A stretch of 64,000 nt of DNA from Flavobacterium sp. GSB-24 (GTDB lineage: Bacteria; Bacteroidota; Bacteroidia; Flavobacteriales; Flavobacteriaceae). This document shows positions 1-9,075 of this stretch, in pieces. How positions within the stretch are numbered: position 1 is the stretch's first letter; the number at the start of each line of letters is the position of its first letter. The position numbers were made by a program, and so were the translations under genes. The DNA is taken from assembly GCF_027924665.1 (NCBI RefSeq), contig NZ_AP027043.1, forward strand, positions 4,092,001 to 4,156,000, in the 5' to 3' direction. The notes beneath the pieces were generated by a model. The model saw only the letters and a list, made by a program, of their open reading frames with translations, had not been told where the DNA came from and searched no databases.

Positions 1-1624
1 TTGGAGTCAAACCTAATTTACTCACTGTACCTCCTGTAACTCCTGGCAGAGCTTCATTATCATATAACATCCATCTTTGAACATCCCAGAAACGTTTTCC
101 TTCGTACGCCAATTCTACTCTTCTTTCATATAAAACAGCTTCAATTGCTTGATACTTATCAGATAATGTTCCAATACCATAATTGTTTGCAGAAGGAATA
201 CCAACACGATTTCTAATTCTTCCTAAATAAGTTAAAGTACTGTTAGTCTGTCCTAAAGCTGCATAACATTCTGCAATATTCAATAATAGCTCTGCATAAC
301 GATATTCAAAAATATCCGTTCCCGAATATTGGAAGTTGGTTTCTTTACTAGCATTAATATTAGTCATTTTTCTAACGAAAGCTGGACTAGAGATTGCAGT
401 GTTTCCATCTGAAAAACCTGCTTTATTTGAACCATCTACCCAACGGTAAGCCCAAAGAACGCTGTTAGGAGTTTCTTTACTTCCCCATTTTGAACCAGAG
501 AAAGCAAAAGTTCTGTAAAATCTTGGATCTCTGTTCAGGAAGAAAGTAAAATCGTTATAACCATTTGCTGCAGTTGGCCTACTACCATCTGCCATCGGAA
601 ATAAATCTATCATTTCTTTTGGAGCAGCAACTCCTCCTCCTGTACCGCCTAAACTCAATAAACGAATTCCTTTTTCCCATGAATTATTAATGGCTTGAGA
701 AAGATTACCAGTTCCGCAAAGCTGCACTGTAATTGCTTCTGAGCAAAAAGCATTGTCAATTAAAAACATTTGTTCCCATTGTTTTGCATTACTTCCGTAT
801 AATCCGTAACCGTCTGCAGTCAATTGAGCTTCTGCTTCTAATCCAGCTTTTAAAGCTGCTTCCCAACGCTCATTTGAACCATCCCAATTTTTATTAAACA
901 GAGGACTCGCAAATGTTAACAATACTCTTGCTTTTTGTGCCATAGCTGCTCCTCTTGTAAATCGTCCATAAGCACCTGATGCCCAATTCCCAGGTAATAA
1001 ACTTGCTGCCATATCTAAATCTTTTACGATTTGAGCTACAACTTCAGAAACTTTTGCTCTCGGAAGCTGAATCGATGGATCATCAGCTGCTGCTTCCTGA
1101 ACAGTCGTAACAATTGGTACACCACCATATACGCGCATTAAATCAAAATACTGCATCGCACGCATATAGTACATTTGTCCTTTTGCCTGATCACGAAATG
1201 TTTTATCCAAATTTGAACCTTTTACATCAACTTCTTCTATAAAAGCGTTGCATTCTCTAATTCTATTATAAGGATGGTTATTAATGCTTGTTGTTAATTT
1301 TGCTCCGTAATAGCCACTTCCATCAGCGGAGTTTACAAGGGTTTTATTAGGATTAATAAAATCTTGTGTACCTCCTAGTTCCTCTGTCAATCTTGAGTTG
1401 GCATCTGTATAAGAACCAATAATTGTAGAAGTTGGTGATTTATAAGCATTGTAAAAATCATAATATTGATTATCTACATAGGCTTGTGCACGCTCTTGAG
1501 TTTGGTAGAACGTATCATCATAAAAGCCATAACCTTTCTTATCTTTTAGAAAATCATCACTACAAGAAACCGCACTTGCAGCAAGTAATAATGATAGTGT
1601 TATATATTTAAATGGTGTTTTCAT
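1..1624 (-). CDS. SusD/RagB-family outer-membrane glycan-binding lipoprotein, C-terminus off the window
   Basis: This reading frame stays open from an ATG at 1622-1624 to the left edge, about 541 codons, so the protein is cut at its C-terminus. The N-terminus reads MKTPFKYITLSLLLAASAVSCSDD, a signal peptide ending in a lipobox-like cysteine. The body has SusD hallmarks: an early YDDTFYQTQERAQAYVDNQY stretch, tetratricopeptide-like helices (YMRAMQYFDLMRVYGGVPIV) and the late block EYRYAELLLNIAECYA followed by LGRIRNRVGIP and RRVELAYEGKRFWDVQRW. SusD proteins bind glycan at the cell surface and cap the partner SusC channel. It lies 19 bp downstream of the susC-like gene and is surely co-transcribed with it. 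The pectin enzymes next door suggest a pectic oligosaccharide ligand, which is inference. Confidence 0.93.
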   Translation of the reverse strand, partial: MKTPFKYITLSLLLAASAVSCSDDFLKDKKGYGFYDDTFYQTQERAQAYVDNQYYDFYNAYKSPTSTIIGSYTDANSRLTEELGGTQDFINPNKTLVNSADGSGYYGAKLTTSINNHPYNRIRECNAFIEEVDVKGSNLDKTFRDQAKGQMYYMRAMQYFDLMRVYGGVPIVTTVQEAAADDPSIQLPRAKVSEVVAQIVKDLDMAASLLPGNWASGAYGRFTRGAAMAQKARVLLTFASPLFNKNWDGSNERWEAALKAGLEAEAQLTADGYGLYGSNAKQWEQMFLIDNAFCSEAITVQLCGTGNLSQAINNSWEKGIRLLSLGGTGGGVAAPKEMIDLFPMADGSRPTAANGYNDFTFFLNRDPRFYRTFAFSGSKWGSKETPNSVLWAYRWVDGSNKAGFSDGNTAISSPAFVRKMTNINASKETNFQYSGTDIFEYRYAELLLNIAECYAALGQTNSTLTYLGRIRNRVGIPSANNYGIGTLSDKYQAIEAVLYERRVELAYEGKRFWDVQRWMLYDNEALPGVTGGTVSKLGLTP

Positions 1625-1643
1625 AGTTTCTTTTTAATTTTGA

Positions 1644-4600
1644 TTAGAATGATACGTTAAAATTAAGCGACCAAGTTCTAAGTGTAGGATAATTTACTGA
1701 AGAATTATCATACATATTTCTATAATGATCTGGATAAGGATTGTATAAATCCCAAAGATTATTACCTGTTATACCCAATGTTATAGCTGCAATTTTCGTG
1801 TCTGCAAAAACTTTCTTTGGTATATCGTAATTAACACTTAAGTTTCTAACAAAACAACGGAAAGTATTTAGCTGCCAGAAGTCTGATGGACTAGACATAT
1901 ACGTCCATTGTGCTACATTCGGATATTTACCATTTGGATTGTCCTCACCATACATATCTCTCCAGAAACTCTCACGAGACCACATATTATTTGCAGATGA
2001 TGTACCTTGATTTACTAAATCTACAAAATTAGCTCCTCCCCAAGATGTTGCAATTTGGGCTCTCAAAGAAAATCCCTCATATTTAAATCCTAAGTTTGTT
2101 GTAAAACCATAAGTTCTGCTGCTATTTGCTAATTTCACATAATCATTCTCTTTCATGATTTGTCCATCTGCTGGTGCTAAAGTTCCATCAGGATTAAGCT
2201 GACCTGCAACATCTTGATAAGCCAAAGATCCTTTTCTCATTCCTGCAGCAGAATTGATATCAAAATATCTTGGTACTCCTCCAGCCGCAGTAGCACGTTC
2301 AGTTAAGTAAGCCCAGTAATTTGCAATATCTTCGTCTGTACGCAAAATACCGTCTCCTGTTGATGTCCCTTTCCAAACTGCAAATCCCCACACTGGATTA
2401 AATGATGAATATCCCACTCGCGAAGTATTACTAGATGGAAGAACATTTCCTTGATCAGGGAATTTTTTGATTTCATTGTTATTGTAACTAAAGTTGATCC
2501 CAATATTGTAACTCAAATTACTTTTTATTTTATCACTCCAGTTAATAGCAACTTCATGTCCCCATGCATCAATTTGACCATAGTTTTGTTCAGCATAAGC
2601 TCCTCCTACAGAAATTGGCACACCTACAGCACTGCTCATATCTGTTAACATATCCTTATTTTTGTCGTAATAGAAATCATACGTTAAGCTTAATCTGTTT
2701 TTCAACAAATTAATATCAACCCCAATATTGTTTTTTATAGTAGTGTCCCATGTTACATCTCTGTTTGGATTTACTCTAGGAGTTAAACCATTTCCATTAT
2801 ATCCACCCCCGCTAGTAGGTGTACCAGATCCGAACTGAAAACCTTTATCTACAATTAGGTCATAATACTGCTCCCATCTCCATGGTTGAATATTATCTTT
2901 ACCTGTTTTACCAATAGAGTAGCGAATTTTAAAGAAATCAACCCACGGTACACTTTTTTCGAACCAGCTTTCTTTAGACATTACCCAACCCACTTGAACA
3001 GATGGGAAAGTTCCCCAATAGTTTTCTGGTGCAAATTTTGTCGATGCATCGCTACGAAGAATAAACTGGAACAAATATTTTTGTTTGAAACTATAATTGA
3101 AACGGCCAAAATAAGATAAAGTTCCTCCTTCAACTTTTGTAGCCTGGCTATTAGAAGTGCTTAATGTTCCCGCAGTACGATAATCTCCTAAATAGTCCTT
3201 ACCTGTGTTTTCATATGCTAAACGAGTAAATGTATTATACACTTCTGAAGCTTCACCTCCTACCATTGCGCCAATCTGATGATCTCCAAAAGTTCTGTCA
3301 TAGTTAATCATGAAATCTCCCTGAGTACTTTTTCCGTCTGTATTATTATAATAAACTCTTGAGTTTCTTGCATTCGTTTCTAGAATATAACTACCTGCCG
3401 GATTAGTTGTTCCATTATAAAAACTAGGATTAGCTGCACTTGCTAAGTGTCTGTCTTGAAGTTGATAATCTCTAATTCTAACTAAATCATATGGCAATTG
3501 AATTTGTTCTGTATATGATGAACTTTGATTTCTTGAATAAGTTACCTTAAAAGATAATCCTTTAACTGCAGCTACTTTATAATTTAATGAAGCATTTACA
3601 TTGAATGTATTATCATCAGTAACTTGATGTGAACCATTATTTAAATTTGCAAAATAGTTCCAGCCAGCAATATTGTTATTCGCATTTGCACTTCCAAAGT
3701 TTTTGTTTGAATTAGGAAATGGAGAAACATAATAATTTTTACCATCTATAGTTGTTTCCCAAGGCACATGTTGCGGCATATGCAGCAAGAATCCATAATC
3801 TGCTTGTTCTCCACCAGAAGCAGAAGCATAACTTCCGTCACTAATATTTGACGAGGCTTTGGTAAATGATTTATCAACTGTTCCTACGTTCCCAGAAACA
3901 GAAGCAGAAAAATCTAAATTCTTAGCAATTTTTGCATTTATTCCTGTACGGAAATTCCATTTATCATATTTTTGGTTTCCTAAATTAGCATCTTGTGTTA
4001 AATAAGTTGCACCTGCAAAATACGTAATATCTTCATTACCGCCACTCACGTTAAAAGAGTGTTTTTGTTGAATAGCTGGTTTCCAAGCTTCATCTAACCA
4101 GTTATAATTTAAACCTTTCATTTGCTCCAATTCTGAAGCTGAATATATAGTTGTAGGATCAATCACAGCTGGAGCAGCCACTCTTGAATTAAAAAATCTA
4201 TTACTGAAAACTCCAAACTCATAAGCATTCAATACCTTACTATGGCTAACTGCATCGTTGACAGCAAATTGACTGTTATAAGAAAATTTTGCTTTACCAG
4301 CTTTACCACGTTTGGTTTTTACCACAATCGCACCTTGTGAAGCACGAGAACCGTAAATTGCAGCAGAACCATCCTTTAATACAGTAATACTTTCAATCTC
4401 AGAAGGATCTAATCTATTAAATTGTTCCATTGTAGGTTTACCGTTACTCGGGTCAACTTGAATCATATCGTCAATGATTATCAAAGGAATACTAAAACCT
4501 CCATCTTTAGATAAACTAAAAGTTTGACGAATTTGAATAGTTCCTGATTCACCCGGACGACCTGTCCCACTAGTAACATTAACTCCTGGAACTAATCCTT

Positions 4601-5039
4601 TCAATGCATCAGATAAATTTGTCACAGGCAAATCCATCACATCATCTGGTTTAATTGTAGCAATCGCTCCAGTAAGCTCTTTTTTCTTCTGACTACCATA
4701 ACCAACTACAACAATATTTTCAAGTTGATTAAAATCGTCTTCCATTTTTGCATTAACTATAGAACGATTGTTAAGTGGTATTTCTGTTTTTTTCATTCCA
4801 ATGAAAGAAAAAACTAATGTTGAACCGCTTTTTACTTTAATCTGGTATTTTCCATTGTAATCTGTTGTAACTGAATTTTTAGTTGATTTTTCAGTAACGT
4901 TAACTCCAGGCAATAGTCCTCCTAAATTATCCGTAACAGTTCCTGTTACTGTAACTTGAGTAGAGTTTTGAGCATAACTCAGTACACTCATCAGTGTAAA
5001 CAAAAGAAAACTACATCTCTTTATAAGTGCTTGTTTCAT
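1644..5039 (-). CDS. SusC/RagA-family TonB-dependent outer-membrane transporter
   Basis: The protein has 1131 residues, a normal SusC length. A signal peptide ends near LSYAQ (residue 24). A carboxypeptidase-regulatory-like domain follows (about 28-105, VTVTGTVTDNLGGLLPGVNV). The TonB box region and plug start with VVVGYGSQKKKELTGAI, and the plug includes LKDGSAAIYGSRASQGAIVV. The rest is beta-barrel, ending in an aromatic C-terminal strand (SLNFNVSF). It imports oligosaccharides too large for porins using TonB energy, with the SusD-like lid encoded 19 bp downstream. It has its own promoter in the 700-bp gap upstream, which carries the same activator-site motif as two other pectin promoters. 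The pectic substrate is inferred from the neighbours. Confidence 0.95.
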   Translation of the reverse strand: MKQALIKRCSFLLFTLMSVLSYAQNSTQVTVTGTVTDNLGGLLPGVNVTEKSTKNSVTTDYNGKYQIKVKSGSTLVFSFIGMKKTEIPLNNRSIVNAKMEDDFNQLENIVVVGYGSQKKKELTGAIATIKPDDVMDLPVTNLSDALKGLVPGVNVTSGTGRPGESGTIQIRQTFSLSKDGGFSIPLIIIDDMIQVDPSNGKPTMEQFNRLDPSEIESITVLKDGSAAIYGSRASQGAIVVKTKRGKAGKAKFSYNSQFAVNDAVSHSKVLNAYEFGVFSNRFFNSRVAAPAVIDPTTIYSASELEQMKGLNYNWLDEAWKPAIQQKHSFNVSGGNEDITYFAGATYLTQDANLGNQKYDKWNFRTGINAKIAKNLDFSASVSGNVGTVDKSFTKASSNISDGSYASASGGEQADYGFLLHMPQHVPWETTIDGKNYYVSPFPNSNKNFGSANANNNIAGWNYFANLNNGSHQVTDDNTFNVNASLNYKVAAVKGLSFKVTYSRNQSSSYTEQIQLPYDLVRIRDYQLQDRHLASAANPSFYNGTTNPAGSYILETNARNSRVYYNNTDGKSTQGDFMINYDRTFGDHQIGAMVGGEASEVYNTFTRLAYENTGKDYLGDYRTAGTLSTSNSQATKVEGGTLSYFGRFNYSFKQKYLFQFILRSDASTKFAPENYWGTFPSVQVGWVMSKESWFEKSVPWVDFFKIRYSIGKTGKDNIQPWRWEQYYDLIVDKGFQFGSGTPTSGGGYNGNGLTPRVNPNRDVTWDTTIKNNIGVDINLLKNRLSLTYDFYYDKNKDMLTDMSSAVGVPISVGGAYAEQNYGQIDAWGHEVAINWSDKIKSNLSYNIGINFSYNNNEIKKFPDQGNVLPSSNTSRVGYSSFNPVWGFAVWKGTSTGDGILRTDEDIANYWAYLTERATAAGGVPRYFDINSAAGMRKGSLAYQDVAGQLNPDGTLAPADGQIMKENDYVKLANSSRTYGFTTNLGFKYEGFSLRAQIATSWGGANFVDLVNQGTSSANNMWSRESFWRDMYGEDNPNGKYPNVAQWTYMSSPSDFWQLNTFRCFVRNLSVNYDIPKKVFADTKIAAITLGITGNNLWDLYNPYPDHYRNMYDNSSVNYPTLRTWSLNFNVSF

Positions 5040-5172
5040 AAATGTTTTTTTTGGTTAGGTTATTAATTGTTAGTTAGTCATGTTTTAAACATGTTTTAGT
5101 TTTAATAAACTTTACTTAAAGAAATCTTAACAAAGAAGATTAAATGTCCAAAACACATTTATTTTAATATTC

Positions 5173-5217
5173 CAAAAATATGATGATGATACATTAGAAC
5201 CGTCCTGCTCTATCCTG
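5173..5217 (-). promoter_or_regulatory. susC promoter with CAGGA direct-repeat activator site
   Basis: Read on the minus strand, CAGGATAGAGCAGGAC (5217-5202) is followed by exactly 21 nt and then TATTTTTG (5180-5173), a perfect match to the Bacteroidota -7 box TAnnTTTG. The two CAGG half-sites are 10 bp apart, one helical turn, as expected for an AraC-type DNA-binding domain. The same layout and spacing occur before the genes starting at 28505 and 37553. The site covers the place where a -33 box would lie, and none is obvious, which fits a promoter that depends on an activator. The leader to the ATG is about 125 nt. Confidence 0.6.
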
Positions 5218-5652
5218 TTTTAATCGAGGAATGTCAAAAAAAATGCGACTAAAAAAACAATATTAATAAAAAACGAATGGAAAAAATAGACGAACCAAAA
5301 TATTTAAGACAAATGTTTGCTTAAAACAAAATTTACAAACTTAATTTGATTAAAATTCTACAAGATTAATATCAAAAATAAACATATAGTATATAATCTG
5401 CAAAATAACAACCATTGTGGCTGATAAATAAGAGCTTATACCAAGCGCTTTTTTTACGAAAACGATAGAGATAAATACTAATAGTATATTTATTTTATAC
5501 TACATAACCTACAAAAAAAAACGCATTGGATAGTTACAGGACAGTATAAAAGTTTAAATGTTTTTTATAAAAAAATTTTTTTTTTAAAAGTAAATTCTGA
5601 CCAACAAAATTTAAATACTTATTTTTTATTTGTTCATTTAACAGAAATCGCC

Positions 5653-5687
5653 AAAAAACCCGCTAAACATAGATGTTCAGCGGGTTT
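5653..5687 (-). terminator. Rho-independent terminator of the long pectin enzyme operon
   Basis: A 9-bp stem AAACCCGCT/AGCGGGTTT (5656-5664 with 5679-5687), extended by an AAC/GTT pair, is followed on the minus strand by a run of six T. It lies about 50 bp after the pectinesterase stop codon. It separates the enzyme operon from the susC transcription unit. Confidence 0.85.
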
Positions 5688-5735
5688 GTTAAAATAAATT
5701 TCGTTGTGTTTAACCGTTACCTCTTATAATGCTTA

Positions 5736-6722
5736 TCATTTATTCGGATTCCATCCGTTTAGGACTAAATCTCGATCATACTTTTTAATATCTTCTTTCT
5801 TCAATTGATGCGACCAAGAAACTCGTTGAGAAATCCCTTTAGCACTTAAACCTTTACTTCCAAATTCTGCATAATAAGCTGTTTTGTCTTTATCTGGAAA
5901 TCTTGTGTCAATCCATGCATTCCAGCCTTCTGGAATAATATGCGAACCTAAATCTGTATTGATGAAAACAGTTTGAGCATAAGGTCTCCAAGGTCTTCCC
6001 AAAAATACTTTATCGACAAATTTGTCTTTGGCTGTAAGTTTACAATCAACGAAAACAAATCCGTAAGTCTGACCTTGCGGAGTCGAAGCTGCCGTTATAT
6101 AAGAGTTCGTTAAACTTTCGATCGTACATTTATAAAAATAAGCTGTTGCAGCACCAAAAATAAAATCGGTTGTACCGTTGATGAAACAGTTTTCAAAATA
6201 GATACGCGTTTTTTCTTCAGATAAATACAGTGTATCCTGATTACCTAGAAGATTGCAATTCTTTACTATAACCCGATCACTTTTAATATGAAGCGCCACC
6301 GCCTGCCCTACTCTTCCTGCGGTATTTTCTACAGTAAGATTTTCTAGCGTACAATCATTTCCTTTTATTAAAAAAGAATACGAAGTTCCCGTTCCAAAAG
6401 CGGTCTTTCCTGATGGATCTTTTTCTCGAAGCGGTTTTCCCGAATAATCATCAAATGAAATAATCGTTTTGTTTCGATCAGTTCCTTTTAAAGTGATGAA
6501 CGTTTTAGAAACTGGAATCTCCAATTTCTCTTTATAAACTCCTGGCTTTATAGTTATTACAACACGCTTGTCTGAATTGTCTTTAACATTATTAACCGCT
6601 TCCTGAATGGTTTGAAAATCTCCTGAACCGTCTTGCGCAACGGTTAAAGCTAATTTGTTATCGAGCGTTTGTGCTGAAATTGAAAGTGTTGTTATTAAAA
6701 ATAATGCTAGAATGTATTTCAT
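5736..6722 (-). CDS. Pectin methylesterase (CE8), secreted
   Basis: This 328-residue protein removes methyl esters from homogalacturonan, opening it to pectate lyase and polygalacturonase. A signal peptide ends near SISAQ (residue 18). The right-handed beta-helix carries the family's catalytic signatures: GNQDTLY with D163 (acid/base), GTTDFIFG with D186 (nucleophile) and LGRPW with R243. The aromatic EGWNAW segment is also typical. It is the last gene of the enzyme run and is followed directly by a strong terminator. It probably works with the PL1 lyase two genes upstream and the GH28 enzyme at 38 kb. Confidence 0.95.
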   Translation of the reverse strand: MKYILALFLITTLSISAQTLDNKLALTVAQDGSGDFQTIQEAVNNVKDNSDKRVVITIKPGVYKEKLEIPVSKTFITLKGTDRNKTIISFDDYSGKPLREKDPSGKTAFGTGTSYSFLIKGNDCTLENLTVENTAGRVGQAVALHIKSDRVIVKNCNLLGNQDTLYLSEEKTRIYFENCFINGTTDFIFGAATAYFYKCTIESLTNSYITAASTPQGQTYGFVFVDCKLTAKDKFVDKVFLGRPWRPYAQTVFINTDLGSHIIPEGWNAWIDTRFPDKDKTAYYAEFGSKGLSAKGISQRVSWSHQLKKEDIKKYDRDLVLNGWNPNK

Positions 6723-6758
6723 AAAGTCTCATTTTAAAGTCTTAGATAAAGTGTATCT

Positions 6759-6858
6759 GTAGAGACGCACCGCAGTGCGTCTACGCGATGCTGATTTTAA
6801 TTGTCACTAATAATTATTGATCTAAATGCGTAAGACGCACAGCAGTGCGTCTCTACCA
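6759..6858. repeat. Paired GACGCAC palindromes in the pectinesterase upstream spacer
   Basis: Two near-identical hairpins, AGACGCACcgcaGTGCGTCT (6763-6782) and AGACGCACagcaGTGCGTCT (6833-6852), are flanked by GTAGAGAC on the outer left and GTCTCTAC on the outer right, so the whole block is also one long inverted repeat. It fills most of the 161-bp spacer between two co-directional genes. It is a dispersed palindromic repeat rather than a terminator: no T-run follows. Confidence 0.7.
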
Positions 6859-6883
6859 AAAATAGGAATCTATTTTGCAATTT

Positions 6884-8902
6884 CTAATGCGACATCCAAA
6901 CCGTCATTTCCCCTTTGCCTTTATTTCCCCATGCAAAATACGGAATCAATTTTACTGGTACTGCAGTTGCATCTTTCGAATTAAGCGGTTTGTACAAAGT
7001 TTTATTCCAAGAATTATCCGATTTTATGACCGCTTCTGCATCAATGCTTACTAAGTTTCTATTATTAAGGGTGAAATTGTTAGTCGTAAATTTCGAATTC
7101 ACATTTAATGCAATATCATTTACACTTGTTTTTGCAGGAAGCTGATCTGATTCTAAACAATAAACCAGCGGTCCTCTTTTTACAGCGATTTGATTTTTAA
7201 CTTCTTCAACCAAAGGATTGGCTTCCATCAATTCAACTGGCATTGGAAGATTTAATTCGATCAAATCTCCTTTTTTCCATTTTTGATTTAATTTTAAATA
7301 AGTGCCGGAAACGATTTTGTCATTAATCTTTGCGTTATTAACTGAAACCGAAGCATTCTGACTCCAGCCCGGAATTCTTAAAAAGAAATTCTGCAGATCT
7401 TTTGGAGCTTTTACAATTTTCAACGTTATTTTTCCATCCCACGGATAATTCGTCTGCTGTTCGATTTCGATTTCTTCTCCGTTTAACGATTTTGTTTTCA
7501 AAGAATTACTTCCGTATAAATTTACATACAAACCTTCTTTTGAAAGATTGTAAGCATAATTTCCAACTTCGGCAACTGTTCTTGTTACGTTTGGTGCACA
7601 ACAATTTGATAAGGCAATATAACCTTCACGTTCATTTCCCCATCTTTGGTGAAACGGCAGATCATTAGACACATTCAGCGGATTATTGTAAAGGAATTTT
7701 TCACCTTCCAAATCCATTCCGGAAAGTACGCTGTTATAAAGTGCCAACTCCACAATGTCAGCATATTTGGCATCTCCGGTAATTTGAAGCATTCTCCAAT
7801 TCCATAAAACATTTCCAATATTGGCACAGGTTTCGGTATGAGCTGTTGCATTTGGCAATTGGAAAGGTCTTCCGTACGCCTGATGAATTTTCTGTACTAC
7901 AGTTGGATCATAAGAAGTTCCGTCTGGTGAAACGCCGTCGTATAAAGAGCCGCAACCACCTGTAATGTACATTTTACGATATGTTACATCATCCCAAATC
8001 GATTGCAGATTGTCTAACAATTTCTTTTCTCCTGTCTCCGCATACAAATCGGCAACTCCTGCGTAAAGATAATTTGCTCTTACAGCGTGACCCATTGCGG
8101 TTGTCTGCTGTCTAAACGGAACTCTATCCTGATTATCATCGGTTCCGTCATTTGTAGTACCGCGAATGTCGATTAAATTATTGGCCAGTTCCAGATATTT
8201 TGGATTTTTAGTAGTTCTATACATTTCGACAATTCCCATATAATGTGACGGACAAATTGCATTTCGAGCCAGTTCAGGTGATGCTTTTTTGTAGAAATCA
8301 TATAAGAAATTGGCAACGCCTTTTGCAATATTTAAGAAGTTGGTTTTTCCTGTAGCACGATAATGAATGCAGGCAGCAGTCATTAAATGTCCCATATTAT
8401 ATTTCTCAAAACCCAATTGTTTTTTTACTTCTTCTGGTCCTAAGGTTCCCCAACGTTCGTCGATTAAAACGGGTGTATGAATGTAGCCGTCTTTGCGCTG
8501 TACTTTCGCGAAAAGCGCAATAGCCTTGTCCATTTCAGCATCCAGTTTTTTATCTTTTGTAACGGCATAAGTTGCCGCCATTCCTTCAAAAATTTTGTAG
8601 AAATCACCATCATGAAACGAAGGCCCTTTAAACGTTCCTTTGCTTACGCCTGCTGCAATTTCGAAGTTTTTGTAAGCATGCGAAATCTCATCGTTATGAT
8701 ACAAATCCCACATATAGGGCAGGGTGTTTTTGGTTTCTACATCAAATTGTTCTTTCCAGAAACCATTTGTCCATTTTACATCTTGTAAGCCAATGCTTTG
8801 CAGTTTTGAATACGGACTTTCTGAATTCGCAACCAAACCTTTGTTTTGTGCAAAGATTACTGTTGAAAGAAATAAAGAGGATAGGATGATGTTCTTTTTC
8901 AT
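6884..8902 (-). CDS. DUF1680 glycoside hydrolase (GH127-like beta-L-arabinofuranosidase)
   Basis: The 672-residue protein starts at MKKNIILSSLFLSTVIFAQ. The open frame runs 35 codons further upstream, but that part translates a dispersed repeat, and the signal peptide fixes the start at 8902. It shows the (alpha/alpha)6 DUF1680 fold and the zinc-thiolate motif AHTETCANIGN (E357, C359) with LSNCCAPN (C434, C435), which in family GH127 holds the cysteine nucleophile. It should release L-arabinofuranose from pectic arabinan or decorated side chains. By eye, the residue matching the proposed acid/base Glu of the bifidobacterial enzyme is Gln (Q341), so this may be a separate subgroup with another substrate. 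It is probably periplasmic and co-transcribed with the PL1 lyase upstream. Confidence 0.85.
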   Translation of the reverse strand: MKKNIILSSLFLSTVIFAQNKGLVANSESPYSKLQSIGLQDVKWTNGFWKEQFDVETKNTLPYMWDLYHNDEISHAYKNFEIAAGVSKGTFKGPSFHDGDFYKIFEGMAATYAVTKDKKLDAEMDKAIALFAKVQRKDGYIHTPVLIDERWGTLGPEEVKKQLGFEKYNMGHLMTAACIHYRATGKTNFLNIAKGVANFLYDFYKKASPELARNAICPSHYMGIVEMYRTTKNPKYLELANNLIDIRGTTNDGTDDNQDRVPFRQQTTAMGHAVRANYLYAGVADLYAETGEKKLLDNLQSIWDDVTYRKMYITGGCGSLYDGVSPDGTSYDPTVVQKIHQAYGRPFQLPNATAHTETCANIGNVLWNWRMLQITGDAKYADIVELALYNSVLSGMDLEGEKFLYNNPLNVSNDLPFHQRWGNEREGYIALSNCCAPNVTRTVAEVGNYAYNLSKEGLYVNLYGSNSLKTKSLNGEEIEIEQQTNYPWDGKITLKIVKAPKDLQNFFLRIPGWSQNASVSVNNAKINDKIVSGTYLKLNQKWKKGDLIELNLPMPVELMEANPLVEEVKNQIAVKRGPLVYCLESDQLPAKTSVNDIALNVNSKFTTNNFTLNNRNLVSIDAEAVIKSDNSWNKTLYKPLNSKDATAVPVKLIPYFAWGNKGKGEMTVWMSH

Positions 8903-8930
8903 TTTGATTTGTATTGTATTATTGAACGCT

Positions 8931-9067
8931 GATGAAACGGATTTACTTCGTAAAAACGCAGATGAATGCGGATTTTTTCTTTTGCCACGAATTACACTAA
9001 TTTTCACGAATTATTTTTTTATAGTAAGTACGAAAAAATTAGTGAAAATTAGTGTAATTCGTGGCAA
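8931..9067. repeat. Dispersed repeats: GATGAAACGGATTTACTTCG unit plus GCCACGAATTACAC hairpin
   Basis: Two repeat types sit back to back in the spacer between the PL1 and GH127-like genes. 8931-8976 carries a unit also seen at 24241, 28671, 28921 and 42899. 8982-9067 is a large hairpin whose arms begin TTGCCACGAATTACACTAA and end with its complement; related arms occur at 37724-37960. Both are read into the false N-terminal extension of the downstream gene. Confidence 0.75.
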
Positions 9068-9075
9068 CCCTTTTT

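Larger units (their letters stand above)
5040..5735. other. Non-coding gap between the pectinesterase terminator and susC
   Basis: This AT-rich stretch of about 700 bp has no credible gene. It holds the susC promoter (5173-5217), a second divergent copy of the activator-like motif on the plus strand (TTGGATAGTTACAGGAC, 5526-5542, with half-sites 11 bp apart and no -7 box 21 nt downstream), homopolymeric A/T runs near 5570-5590, and the pectinesterase terminator (5653-5687). The middle part (5230-5520) shows nothing I can name. Confidence 0.5.

Noticed and set aside
1..1624. Broken or pseudogenised susD
   Set aside because: The frame is open without stops to the window edge and carries all expected motifs; it is only cut by the window.
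5653..5687. Riboswitch or leader structure for susC
   Set aside because: The hairpin has its T-run on the minus strand directly after the pectinesterase gene and lies upstream of the susC promoter, so it is a terminator.
8903..9007. N-terminal extension of the DUF1680 protein
   Set aside because: The 35 extra codons translate a dispersed repeat; a clear signal peptide starts at 8902.
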